Below are positions 22,690 through 30,037 of a DNA stretch of 30,605 bases, piece by piece. The DNA is from Thermocaproicibacter sp036844765. GTDB taxonomy: Bacteria; Bacillota; Clostridia; Oscillospirales; Acutalibacteraceae. Each line of letters opens with the position of its first letter. Within the stretch, counting starts at the first letter, position 1. The stretch lies in NCBI GenBank assembly GCA_036844765.1, contig DAIUFE010000017.1, forward strand, positions 1 to 30,605, written 5' to 3'. Below the pieces are notes generated by a model. It saw only the letters and a list, made by a program, of their open reading frames with translations. It was not told the origin of the DNA and did not search any database. The position numbers were made by a program, and so were the translations under genes.

Positions 22690-23360
22690 GCGGCAGGCTG
22701 GTCCTGCTGGAGGGCCTCGACGGCAGCGGCAAGACCACGCAGATCGCCCTGCTGGAAAAGGCCCTGCGGGCGCGGGGCGTCGCGCTCCGGCGGGTCAAGT
22801 TCCCCCATTATGAGGAGCCGTATTCCGCGCCGGTGCGGATGTACCTGAACGGCCAGTTCGGCGGCGACCCTTCGGACGTGAACGCCTACGCGGCCTCCAC
22901 CTTTTTCGCCGTGGACCGCTACGCGAGCTTCCGCAGGGAATGGGGGGAGGCCTACCGCTCCGGCCTGCTGATCCTGGCCGACCGCTACGCCACGTCCAAC
23001 GTGATCTACCAGATGCCGAAGCTGCCGCGGGACCGGTGGGACGGCTTCGTCGCCTGGCTGGAGGATTTCGAGTACGGCCGGCTGGGTCTGCCCAGGCCGG
23101 ACCTCACCGTGTACCTGGACATGCCCCCGGCGGTCTCGGAGCGGCTGATCGAAAACCGCTGCCGCGCGGGCGGCGGGCGGGATATCCACGAGAACAGCGC
23201 CGGCTATCTCGCCGCCTGCCGCGAGGGCGCGGCCTACGCCGTGCGCCGGTTCGGGTGGAAGACGGTCGCGTGCGCGGAAAACGGCGCGCCGCGCCCCGCG
23301 GGGGAAATCCATGCGGAGATCCTCCGGACGGTGGCGGAGGGGCTGCGCCTTGAAGGCTGA
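22686..23360 (+). CDS. tmk: Thymidylate (dTMP) kinase
   Basis: 224 residues from the GTG at 22686 overlapping the thyX stop; GGGAGGAG lies upstream. The P-loop is GLDGSGKTT near 10-18. A KFPHYEEP segment replaces the usual FPR-type dTMP-binding motif, and ADRYATSNVIYQ carries the DR(Y) motif. TVYLDMPP precedes the lid region (ENRCRAGGGRDIHENS). It phosphorylates dTMP to dTDP, the step directly after ThyX, so translational coupling of the pair makes metabolic sense. The FPHYEEPYSAPVRMYLNGQFG pattern (written here as a description of the region at about 40-60) resembles the tmk subgroup common in Clostridia. Length is normal. Confidence 0.93.
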   Translation: MSGRLVLLEGLDGSGKTTQIALLEKALRARGVALRRVKFPHYEEPYSAPVRMYLNGQFGGDPSDVNAYAASTFFAVDRYASFRREWGEAYRSGLLILADRYATSNVIYQMPKLPRDRWDGFVAWLEDFEYGRLGLPRPDLTVYLDMPPAVSERLIENRCRAGGGRDIHENSAGYLAACREGAAYAVRRFGWKTVACAENGAPRPAGEIHAEILRTVAEGLRLEG

Positions 23361-23387
23361 AAGTTTTCCGCGCGGGGGCGTTTCAAA

Positions 23388-24266
23388 ATGATGGGGCTTG
23401 CGGAGTGGAATATGCGCGGGGAGCTTTCCGCCCTCTGGCGGGCGGCTTTCGGCGACCCGGCGCGGGTTCCGCGGTATTTCCTCAACAATATTTTTACGCC
23501 GCGGGACTGCCTGGTCTGCCGCGTCGGAGGGCGGGTCGTTTCGGCCGTTTATTTGCTGCCCGCGCGGATCCTCGCGGGGGAGCGGACGTTCCGGGCGCAT
23601 TATGTCTTTGCGGCGGCAACTCTGCCGGAATTCCGTTCGCACGGCTTCATGTCGTCGCTGCTGGCGTACGCCGCCCTCGCGGGGGCGGAGCGCGGGGACT
23701 GCTTTTCCGCCGTTGTTCCCTCCGGCGGCGGCCTGTTCGGCTTTTACGCGGCGCAGGGCTATTCCGATTTTTTCCGGGTCCGGACGCTCTCCGTGCCGGC
23801 CGGGCGGCTGTGCGGGATCGCGGGCGGCGCCCGGTATGCGGGCAGGACCCTCGCGTCGCCGGAGGGACTCGACGCCCTGCGCGGCCGGTGCCTGCGCGGG
23901 TGCGGCGGCTCGCTGCTCTGGAGCGCGCGGATGTTCCATTCCGCGTGCGGGCTGAGCGGGACCTACGGGGACCGGCTGGTCTGCGCCCGCGGCGGGGGCG
24001 GGACCGGCTACGCCCTCTGCCGCCGGGAAGGGCGGGAGTGCCGGATCCTGGAGCTGATGGCGGACGAAGGCGCCGCCCCGTCCCTCGCCGCGGCGCTGCT
24101 GCGGGAGATGCCCGCCGAGACCTACCGGCTGCGCCTCCCCGCCGGCTGCGGCCCGTTTCCGGGCGAGGGGGAACCGGCGCGCTTCGGCATGATCAAGCCC
24201 CTCGGGGGGTTCTCTGTCCGCGACGCGGAGCCGTTTTTCCCCTATCTGGGGCTTGCGATGGACTGA
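23388..24266 (+). CDS. GNAT family N-acetyltransferase
   Basis: 292 residues. Two adjacent ATG codons (23388, 23391) follow a weak GCGGGGGCG site, so the exact start is uncertain. The N-terminal half is a GNAT domain: LWRAAFGDPARVPRYFLNNIF, VVSAVYLLPARI, HYVFAAATLPEFRSHGFMSSLLAYA (acetyl-CoA-binding motif A, in variant form RSHGFM), and FSAVVPSGGGLFGFYAAQGY. The C-terminal half is less conserved and ends MIKPLGGFSVRDAEPFFPYLGLAMD, as in two-domain Eis-like GNAT proteins of Clostridia. The acceptor substrate is unknown. It is 27 bp after tmk and may be co-transcribed. Confidence 0.85.
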   Translation: MMGLAEWNMRGELSALWRAAFGDPARVPRYFLNNIFTPRDCLVCRVGGRVVSAVYLLPARILAGERTFRAHYVFAAATLPEFRSHGFMSSLLAYAALAGAERGDCFSAVVPSGGGLFGFYAAQGYSDFFRVRTLSVPAGRLCGIAGGARYAGRTLASPEGLDALRGRCLRGCGGSLLWSARMFHSACGLSGTYGDRLVCARGGGGTGYALCRREGRECRILELMADEGAAPSLAAALLREMPAETYRLRLPAGCGPFPGEGEPARFGMIKPLGGFSVRDAEPFFPYLGLAMD

Positions 24267-24371
24267 CGCTTTTCCGGCAGGCTGAATCGGCCCCCAGTTT
24301 ATCGAAAAACTTCAGGCTGCATATCCGGCCGGTTTCGGCCCAATATTCCTGACGTGAAAGGAGCGCTTTCG

Positions 24372-24911
24372 ATGATCGATCTTTTTCTTGCCGAAGGCTT
24401 TGAGGAAGTGGAGGCGATCGCGCCGGTGGATATCCTCCGACGCGCCGGCCTGCGGGTTCAGACGGTGGGCATCGGCGGGCCGCGGGTCAAAGGCTCCCAT
24501 GGGGTCGAGGTGACCGCCGATCTCGGGGAGAAGGATTTTTCCCTCGACGGCCTCGACATGGTCGTTCTGCCGGGCGGCGGGCTGGGGACGAAGAACCTGG
24601 AGAAATCGCCTCTGGTGCGCGCCGCCCTGCTCTACTGCGCGCAGAACGGCAGGCGGATCGCCGCCATCTGCGCCGCGCCGTCGATCCTCGGGCATCTGGG
24701 CCTGCTGGAAGGGCGAACCGCCGCCTGCTATCCCGGCTACGAGGGGGAGCTCGGTGCGGCCGCGGTCTCGAAGGAGCCGGTCTGCGTAAGCGGGCCGTTC
24801 ATCACGGCGCGCGGGGCGGGCGTGGCGGTCGATTTCGCCCTCAGAATCGTCGAGGTGCTCCTCGGGCCGGAGCAGTCGCGGCAGGTCCGGAAAAAAATCC
24901 AATGCCCATAA
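24372..24911 (+). CDS. DJ-1/PfpI (YajL-like) family protein
   Basis: 179 residues; the ATG at 24372 has AAAGGAG 9 nt upstream, better than the GTG at 24354, which would place the RBS inside the gene. Signatures: MIDLFLAEGFEEVEAIAPVDILRRAG with the conserved Glu, VLPGGGLGTKNL, IAAICAAPSIL with the nucleophilic-elbow Cys near 101, and ITARGAGVAVDFALRIVEVL. Members have been described as chaperones, glyoxalase III or protein/nucleotide deglycases, and the assignment is debated. Its 3' end overlaps the 5-FCL start by 10 bp, so the two are probably translated together. Confidence 0.93.
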   Translation: MIDLFLAEGFEEVEAIAPVDILRRAGLRVQTVGIGGPRVKGSHGVEVTADLGEKDFSLDGLDMVVLPGGGLGTKNLEKSPLVRAALLYCAQNGRRIAAICAAPSILGHLGLLEGRTAACYPGYEGELGAAAVSKEPVCVSGPFITARGAGVAVDFALRIVEVLLGPEQSRQVRKKIQCP

Positions 24912-25507
24912 GGAACATCCGCGAGGTCAAGAAAGACCTGCGGGCGCAGTGCCGCCGCTTCCGGGACCGCCTGGCCCCGGAGCAGAAGGCCGCGATGGAC
25001 GCGGCCATCCTCGCGCGGCTTTCGCAGCTCGGGGAATATCTCGCGGCGCGGGTGATCTTCGCCTACGTCAGCAAGCCGCAGGAAGTGGATACCCGGGCGA
25101 TGATCACCCGCGCGCTTGCGGGGGGCCGGCGGGTCGCCGTGCCGCGCTGCGAGCCGCGGACCGTGGGGATGAGCTTTTACGCCATCCGCTCGCCGGAGGA
25201 TCTCGCGCCCGGCAGCTACGGCGTGCCGGAGCCGGACCCCGGCCGATGCGCGCCGTCGGACCCCGGCGAAGCGGGGGCGCTGTGCGTCGTGCCCGGCCTC
25301 AGCTTCGATTCGCAGGGCTACCGCCTGGGGTACGGCAAGGGCTATTACGACCGTTTCCTCGCCGGCTTCGGCGGCGTGAGCGTGGGGCTGTGCTATTCCG
25401 GCTGCGTCCGGTGGAGCCTGCCGCACGGCTATTACGACCGCCCGGTCGATATCCTCGTGACCGAAAAATACGTGCGGCGCATTTCCCCGGGCGGACGCCC
25501 GGAGTAA
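24902..25507 (+). CDS. 5-formyltetrahydrofolate cyclo-ligase
   Basis: 201 residues, start inside the end of the DJ-1 gene; AATGCCCATAAGG gives no clear RBS, so coupling is likely. N-terminal Lys/Arg-rich helix (KKDLRAQCRRFRDRL) with the conserved early Lys for ATP/folate binding, FAYVSKPQEVDTRAMI, and VAVPRCEPRTVGMSFY. The diagnostic C-terminal block is VVPGLSFDSQGYRLGYGKGYYDRFL, named here by position (about residues 129-153) with key residues GYGKGYYD. It converts 5-formyl-THF to methenyl-THF with ATP, returning folate to the one-carbon pool used by the nearby ThyX. mltG follows after 18 bp. Confidence 0.94.
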   Translation: MPIRNIREVKKDLRAQCRRFRDRLAPEQKAAMDAAILARLSQLGEYLAARVIFAYVSKPQEVDTRAMITRALAGGRRVAVPRCEPRTVGMSFYAIRSPEDLAPGSYGVPEPDPGRCAPSDPGEAGALCVVPGLSFDSQGYRLGYGKGYYDRFLAGFGGVSVGLCYSGCVRWSLPHGYYDRPVDILVTEKYVRRISPGGRPE

Positions 25508-25525
25508 AGGAAGAGGGGACCACGC

Positions 25526-26794
25526 ATGGACAACGGACCCAGGGAGGACGGGGGGCACCGCCGGAAGGTGGAAAATTTCCGCCTTCAGATCCCCGAAGAG
25601 GGCGAAGACGAGTACCCGGAGACCACCATCAGCAGCTACAGCGACCCGAGCGAGGCGAGGCGGCGGCGCGCACCCCTTCCGGAGGAAGAGGCCGCCGAAC
25701 GCGCGCGCCTGGCCCACGCCCTGCGGGACGAGGAAAAGGGCCGGGGGAACCGCCGCTTCTTCCGCTTCGTCTGGTTCTCGATGGTGCTGCTGGTCTCGCT
25801 GCTGCTGGCCCGGTACGCGGTGGCCGGCTTCAACGACATGATGGGCGCCGGCCGGCAGAACGTCTCCGTCACGGTGGAGATCCCCAAGGACGCGACGCTC
25901 GCCCAGGTCGCGCAGATCCTCCACCAGGCGGGCGCGGTGCAGGACCTCAGCTTCTTCCGGCTGTACGCCTCCATGACCAACGCGCCCCAGAAATTCGGCG
26001 GCGGCAGCTACCAAATCACCACGGGTATGGATTACCTTGCGCTGATCAACTCCATCCAGTCCTCCAAAAACCGCGTGGATACCGTCAAGGTGACGTTCAC
26101 GGAGGGCATGAACGCCCCGGAGATCGCCGCGAAGCTGGAAAGCAGCGGCGTCTGCCCCGCGAAGGACGCCCTCGCCGTGATCCAGGGCGCCAAGCTGGAC
26201 GAGGATTTCTCCATGCTGCGGGAGATCGCCAACGGCTCCCAGCGGTATTACCGTCTGGAGGGCTACCTGTTCCCGGACACCTACGAGTTTTTCAAGAACG
26301 AGGACCCGGAGCAGGCGGTGCGCAAGCTGGTCTCCAACTGCAACGCCAAGCTGACCAAGCAGATCCGCGAAAAAGCCGCCGACGGCGGCATGACGCTGGA
26401 CCAGACGCTCACGCTGGCCTCCATGATCCAGGCCGAGGCCGCCGATAAGGAGGACATGTACCGGGTCTCCTCGGTGTTCCACAACCGGCTCAAGAGCAAG
26501 AACCCCGTCTTCAAAAAGCTGGAATCCGACCCGACCACCTATTACCCGTACCGCAAGCAGTCCCTCGTGCCTGAAAACATCCGCAGCACCTATAAAAGCC
26601 GGTACGACACCTATACCGCCGAGGGGCTTCCGCCCGGCCCCATCTGCAGCCCGGGCCTCGACGCGATCGACGCCGCGCTGAACCCCGCCTCCACCCAGTA
26701 TTACTATTTCTGCCACAGCGCGGACGGAAAGGCCTATTACGCCGCGACGAAATCCCAGCACCTGGCCAACCTGAAGAAAGCGGGCCTGCGCTGA
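25526..26794 (+). CDS. mltG: Endolytic murein transglycosylase MltG (YceG-like)
   Basis: 422 residues; AGGAAGAGGGG upstream of the ATG. A long charged cytoplasmic region (1-75) precedes one membrane helix (about 77-99), then a LysM-like module (VEIPKDATLAQVAQILHQAG) and the YceG catalytic domain: GYLFPDTYEF near 246-255, TLTLASMIQAEA with catalytic Glu304, VFHNRL, LESDPTTYY, YDTYTAEGLPPGPICSPG and a C-terminal YFCHSADGKAYYA. MltG cuts nascent glycan strands at the membrane and is thought to set their length. It overlaps the U32 gene by one base (TGATG). In Bacillus the same neighbourhood (yrrL-M-N-O, downstream of alaS) also holds mltG and U32 genes, which supports both calls; the yrrM-like methyltransferase is missing here. 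Confidence 0.95.
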   Translation: MDNGPREDGGHRRKVENFRLQIPEEGEDEYPETTISSYSDPSEARRRRAPLPEEEAAERARLAHALRDEEKGRGNRRFFRFVWFSMVLLVSLLLARYAVAGFNDMMGAGRQNVSVTVEIPKDATLAQVAQILHQAGAVQDLSFFRLYASMTNAPQKFGGGSYQITTGMDYLALINSIQSSKNRVDTVKVTFTEGMNAPEIAAKLESSGVCPAKDALAVIQGAKLDEDFSMLREIANGSQRYYRLEGYLFPDTYEFFKNEDPEQAVRKLVSNCNAKLTKQIREKAADGGMTLDQTLTLASMIQAEAADKEDMYRVSSVFHNRLKSKNPVFKKLESDPTTYYPYRKQSLVPENIRSTYKSRYDTYTAEGLPPGPICSPGLDAIDAALNPASTQYYYFCHSADGKAYYAATKSQHLANLKKAGLR

Positions 26795-28026
26795 TGCGCT
26801 GGGAAAGCGGCGGCGCCCAGCCGGAAGTCCTCGCCCCCGCGGGCGACCGCGAGCGGCTGGAGGCGGCCGTCCGCTTCGGGGCGGACGCGGTCTACCTTGC
26901 GGGCCGGGAATTCGGGATGCGCTCCTCGCCGGCCAATTTCGGACCGGAGGAACTGGCCTCGGCGGTCCGGTTCGCCCACGCCGCGGGCGTGCGGGTCTAC
27001 CTGACCTGCAACACCGTCGTGCACAACGAAGAGTGCGCCCGCCTGCCGGAGTTCCTCGCTTCCGCCCGGCAGGCCGGCGTGGACGCGCTGATCGTGACGG
27101 ACCTGGGCGTGCTGCGCCTCGCGCAGAAATACGCCCCGGGCGTCGCGATCCACGTCTCCACCCAGGCGGGCGTCACGAGCTGGGCCGCCGCCCGGGCGTT
27201 TTACGAGCTGGGGGCCTCGCGCGTGATCCTCGCCCGCGAGCTCGCGCTGGAGGAGATCGCCGGGATCCGCGCGAAGACGCCGAAAGAGCTGGAGCTCGAA
27301 GCCTTTGTCCACGGAGCGATGTGCGTGTCGTTTTCCGGGCGTTGCCTGCTCTCGAACTATTTCACCGGGCGGGACGGCAACCGCGGTCAGTGCGCGCAGC
27401 CCTGCCGGTGGAAGTACGCGCTGGTCGAGGAGACCCGCCCCGGGCGGTACATGCCCGTCTCCGAGGGGGACGGCGGGACCTATATCCTCAACTCCCGCGA
27501 CCTGTGCATGATCCGCCATATCCCGGAACTGGCGCGCGCGGGCGTCGGCAGCCTCAAAATCGAGGGACGGGCGAAATCGGCCTACTACGCCGCCGCGACC
27601 GCCAACGCCTACCGCTGCGCCGTCGACGCCTGGGCCCGCGACCCGCAGGCTCCGCTCCCCGAATGGATCGCGCAGGAGACGGAGAAGGTCAGCCACCGGG
27701 AGTACTGCACCGGCTTCTATTTCGGCGGGGAGCCGGGGCAGGTGTACCGCAGCGGCGGCTATGTGCGCGGGTGGGAGATCATCGCCGTCTGCGAGGGGAT
27801 GTCCGGCGGGCGCGCCGTGCTTTCCCAGCGGAACCGCTTTTTCCGCGGCGATGCGGCCGAGATCCTGCGGCCCGGCGCCCCGCCGTACGCGGTCGTCCTC
27901 GACGACCTCCTCGACGGGGACGGTCTCCCCGTCGAGTGCGCGAACCACGCGCAGATGTCCGTCTTTTGGAAGACGGAGCGCCCCGTCCCCGCCGGCGCGA
28001 TCCTCCGGAAGCGCGCCGGCGGTTAA
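26794..28026 (+). CDS. U32 family protein (TrhP-like tRNA hydroxylation / peptidase U32)
   Basis: 410 residues. Start: PEVLAPAGDRERLEAAVRFGADAVYLAG, standard for U32. The family signature is EAFVHGAMCVSFSGRC at 169-184, followed by GNRGQCAQPCRWKY; Cys177, Cys184, Cys200 and Cys204 fit the Fe-S cluster ligands seen in this family. Members next to mltG correspond to YrrN/YrrO (TrhP), which use prephenate-dependent chemistry to hydroxylate U34 in certain tRNAs. Bacillus and E. coli can carry two or more U32 proteins; here there is a single full-length one. True protease activity is doubtful for this subgroup. A hairpin follows directly. Confidence 0.92.
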   Translation: MRWESGGAQPEVLAPAGDRERLEAAVRFGADAVYLAGREFGMRSSPANFGPEELASAVRFAHAAGVRVYLTCNTVVHNEECARLPEFLASARQAGVDALIVTDLGVLRLAQKYAPGVAIHVSTQAGVTSWAAARAFYELGASRVILARELALEEIAGIRAKTPKELELEAFVHGAMCVSFSGRCLLSNYFTGRDGNRGQCAQPCRWKYALVEETRPGRYMPVSEGDGGTYILNSRDLCMIRHIPELARAGVGSLKIEGRAKSAYYAAATANAYRCAVDAWARDPQAPLPEWIAQETEKVSHREYCTGFYFGGEPGQVYRSGGYVRGWEIIAVCEGMSGGRAVLSQRNRFFRGDAAEILRPGAPPYAVVLDDLLDGDGLPVECANHAQMSVFWKTERPVPAGAILRKRAGG

Positions 28027-28032
28027 AATGCT

Positions 28033-28068
28033 CCCCCGCGGGGCAGACTAAGCCCGCGGGGGTGTTTT
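28033..28068 (+). terminator. Hairpin between U32 gene and PBP gene that contains the PBP ribosome site
   Basis: CCCCCGCGGG (28033-28042) pairs perfectly with 28053-28062, 10-nt loop, then TGTTTT. It has the form of an intrinsic terminator, but its 3' arm (GGGGG plus TG) is also the only Shine-Dalgarno for the PBP start at 28070, so it could act as an attenuator or block ribosomes. Confidence 0.65.
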
Positions 28069-28069
28069 C

Positions 28070-29698
28070 ATGTCCAGACGGGCGGTCGCGCTGTTCGGCT
28101 TTACCATGACGGCGCTGTTTCTCTGTATCCTGAGCGTCTACCGGGTCTCCGTGGGCAACGGGCTGGCGCAGGCCGCCGCGCGCCAGCAGCGGTACACGCT
28201 TCCGGTGGCCTCGGTGCGCGGGACGATCTACGACTGCAACGGCGTCCCCCTGACCGGCGGCGGGCAAAAGGAAACCGTCGCCGCCGTCGCGCCGGGCATC
28301 GAGGCCGCCGCGGCGCTGGACCGCGTCCTGCCCGCGGGGAAGATGAAGACCGTCCTCCCGCTGCTGGAGGCGGGCAAGCCGTTCGCGCTCCAACTGCCGC
28401 AGGCGGTCTCCGCCGAGGGAATCCGCGTGTTCACCGTCGCCGCCCGGTATGCGGACCCCCAGCCCGCGGCGCATCTCGTCGGCTATCTGAACGGTTCCGG
28501 GCACGGGGCCGCGGGGATCGAAAAGGCGTTCGACCAGCAGCTGGGCGGGAACCCGGGCCGGATCTCCGTCGCCTATCCCGTGGACGCGATGAACCGCGTG
28601 CTGCCCGGGGAGCGGGAGACCGTCTCCGACACCTCGGCGCTGGGGAAGGGCGGCGTGGTCCTTACGCTTGACGCCCGCGTGCAGAACCTTGCGGAGCGGG
28701 CGGCCGACCGGTACCTCACCCGAGGGGCGGTCATCGTGCTGGAGGTGCCGACCGGGAAGATCCGCGCGATGGCCAGCCGCCCGGCCTTCCCGCCCGGCGA
28801 CGTGGCCACCGTGCTGGATGCCGGCGACTCGCCCCTGCTGAACCGGGCGCTCGCGGCGTACAGCGTGGGCTCCGTGTTCAAGCCGGTCGCCGCGGCCGCC
28901 GCGCTCGAAAGCGGCATCTCCCCGGACTATACCTACACCTGCACCGGCAGCATCGAGGTGGACGGCGCGCTGTTCCACTGCTTCGATTCCGAGCCCCACG
29001 GGAAAGAGACGATGAAGGAGGCCATCGCCCATTCCTGCAATACCTATTTCGTGAACCTGATGCAGCACGTCCCGCAGGAGAAATTCCTCGCGGCGGCCCG
29101 CGCGCTCGGCTTCGGGCGCTCGTTCGAGATCGCCCCCGGCATCTCTTCGGCCGCCGGCGTCCTGCCGGAGCTGAACAGCCTGAAGGTGCCGCGCGCCCTC
29201 GCCAATTTTTCGTTCGGCCAGGGCGAGCTGACCGCCACGCCGCTCCAGGTCGTCTCGATGGTCAACGCGATCGCCTCGGGCGGCGTGTTCACGCCGCCGA
29301 CCCTTTACGAGGGCCTCGTGAACGAGAAGCTGGAGTTCACGGAGAAGGCCGCCCGGCGGGCGGGCGGGCAGGCGATCCGGCCGGGGACCGCGGAGCTGCT
29401 GCGGCAGTTCATGAAGGCCTCCGTCGACGAGGGCACCAGCAAGAAAGGGAAACCCGCGCACGGCGGCGCCGGGGCGAAGACCGCCACGGCCCAGACCGGG
29501 AATTATGTGGACGGCGTCGAGCAGGTCCAGTCGTGGTTCGCGGGCTTTTACCCCTATGAGGATCCCCGCTACGCGGTCGTGGTCTTCGCCGAGGGCGGCG
29601 AGGGCGGCGGCACGACCTGCGGCCCCGCGTTCCGCGAGATCGCGGACGGCCTCTACGCCCTCGGCCTCGCCGGCGGTGGGGAGAACGCCGGGCGTTGA
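28070..29698 (+). CDS. Penicillin-binding transpeptidase, class B-like (PbpA/FtsI-related)
   Basis: 542 residues, ATG 5 nt after GGGGGTG. One N-terminal membrane helix (about 8-25), RGTIYDCNGVPL (class B dimerisation segment), HLVGYLNGSGHGAAGIEKAFD, then the transpeptidase domain with S268-V-F-K271 (SxxK, nucleophile Ser268), S322-C-N324 (SxN), and K470-T-A at the KTG position (AKTATAQTG). The third motif normally reads KTG(T/S); Gly to Ala is a change on the beta3 strand that contacts beta-lactams. The enzyme cross-links peptidoglycan stems on the outer face of the membrane. It belongs to the small clostridial PBP group lacking PASTA domains, so septal or sporulation roles (SpoVD-like) are possible but unproven. 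The alaS promoter begins at its stop codon. Confidence 0.9.
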   Translation: MSRRAVALFGFTMTALFLCILSVYRVSVGNGLAQAAARQQRYTLPVASVRGTIYDCNGVPLTGGGQKETVAAVAPGIEAAAALDRVLPAGKMKTVLPLLEAGKPFALQLPQAVSAEGIRVFTVAARYADPQPAAHLVGYLNGSGHGAAGIEKAFDQQLGGNPGRISVAYPVDAMNRVLPGERETVSDTSALGKGGVVLTLDARVQNLAERAADRYLTRGAVIVLEVPTGKIRAMASRPAFPPGDVATVLDAGDSPLLNRALAAYSVGSVFKPVAAAAALESGISPDYTYTCTGSIEVDGALFHCFDSEPHGKETMKEAIAHSCNTYFVNLMQHVPQEKFLAAARALGFGRSFEIAPGISSAAGVLPELNSLKVPRALANFSFGQGELTATPLQVVSMVNAIASGGVFTPPTLYEGLVNEKLEFTEKAARRAGGQAIRPGTAELLRQFMKASVDEGTSKKGKPAHGGAGAKTATAQTGNYVDGVEQVQSWFAGFYPYEDPRYAVVVFAEGGEGGGTTCGPAFREIADGLYALGLAGGGENAGR

Positions 29699-29723
29699 CT
29701 TTTTCGTCCATCCGTCCTATAAT
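29695..29723 (+). promoter_or_regulatory. Sigma-A promoter of the alaS T-box transcript
   Basis: TTGACT (29695-29700), 17 nt, TATAAT (29718-29723). The -35 overlaps the PBP stop codon. Confidence 0.9.
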
Positions 29724-29729
29724 CAGACA

Positions 29730-29993
29730 GGCGCGGATGAAAAGCCGCGAAAACAGGATACGGAAAAAGGCAAGGATGGGCAACCATGCGCCGCCGCCCC
29801 GCAGCAGAGAGGGAGCCCCCGGGTGAAAGGTTCCCGCGGTCGCGCGGCGCGGAGCCGGCCCGGAGCCCCGCGCGGAAAAGGCGCGGCGCGCATCCCCGCG
29901 TTAAGGGGAACGAAAGCGGCGCCGGAAACGGCGCAATTTGGGTGGTACCACGGATTTTTCCGTCCCATGGGGGCGGGGAAGTCTTATTTTTTT
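29730..29993 (+). ncRNA. T-box riboswitch (tRNA-Ala responsive) in the alaS leader
   Basis: The stretch between promoter and alaS carries T-box landmarks. CAGAGAG (29805-29811) is followed by a distal Stem I hairpin GGGAGCC/GGTTCCC (29811-29817, 29829-29835) with a GGGTGAAA-type loop. The T-box core AATTTGGGTGGTACCACGG lies at 29935-29953. The four bases TGGT in that core can pair with the ACCA end of uncharged tRNA-Ala (discriminator A). Binding would stabilise the antiterminator and allow alaS transcription when charged tRNA-Ala is scarce. I could not place the specifier codon (expected GCN) with certainty in the very GC-rich Stem I. This accounts for the 339-bp gap before alaS. Confidence 0.92.
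29956..29993 (+). terminator. T-box-controlled terminator
   Basis: TTTTCCGTCCC (29956-29966) pairs with 29970-29980 (11 pairs with G-U) around an ATG loop; the T tract TTATTTTTTT ends at 29993. It competes with the antiterminator formed by the T-box core. A GGCCCGGC/GCCGGGCC hairpin (29994-30012) follows at once. Confidence 0.85.
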
Positions 29994-30037
29994 GGCCCGG
30001 CCGCGCCGGGCCGGACGGGAATGGAGTAGAAACGGAT

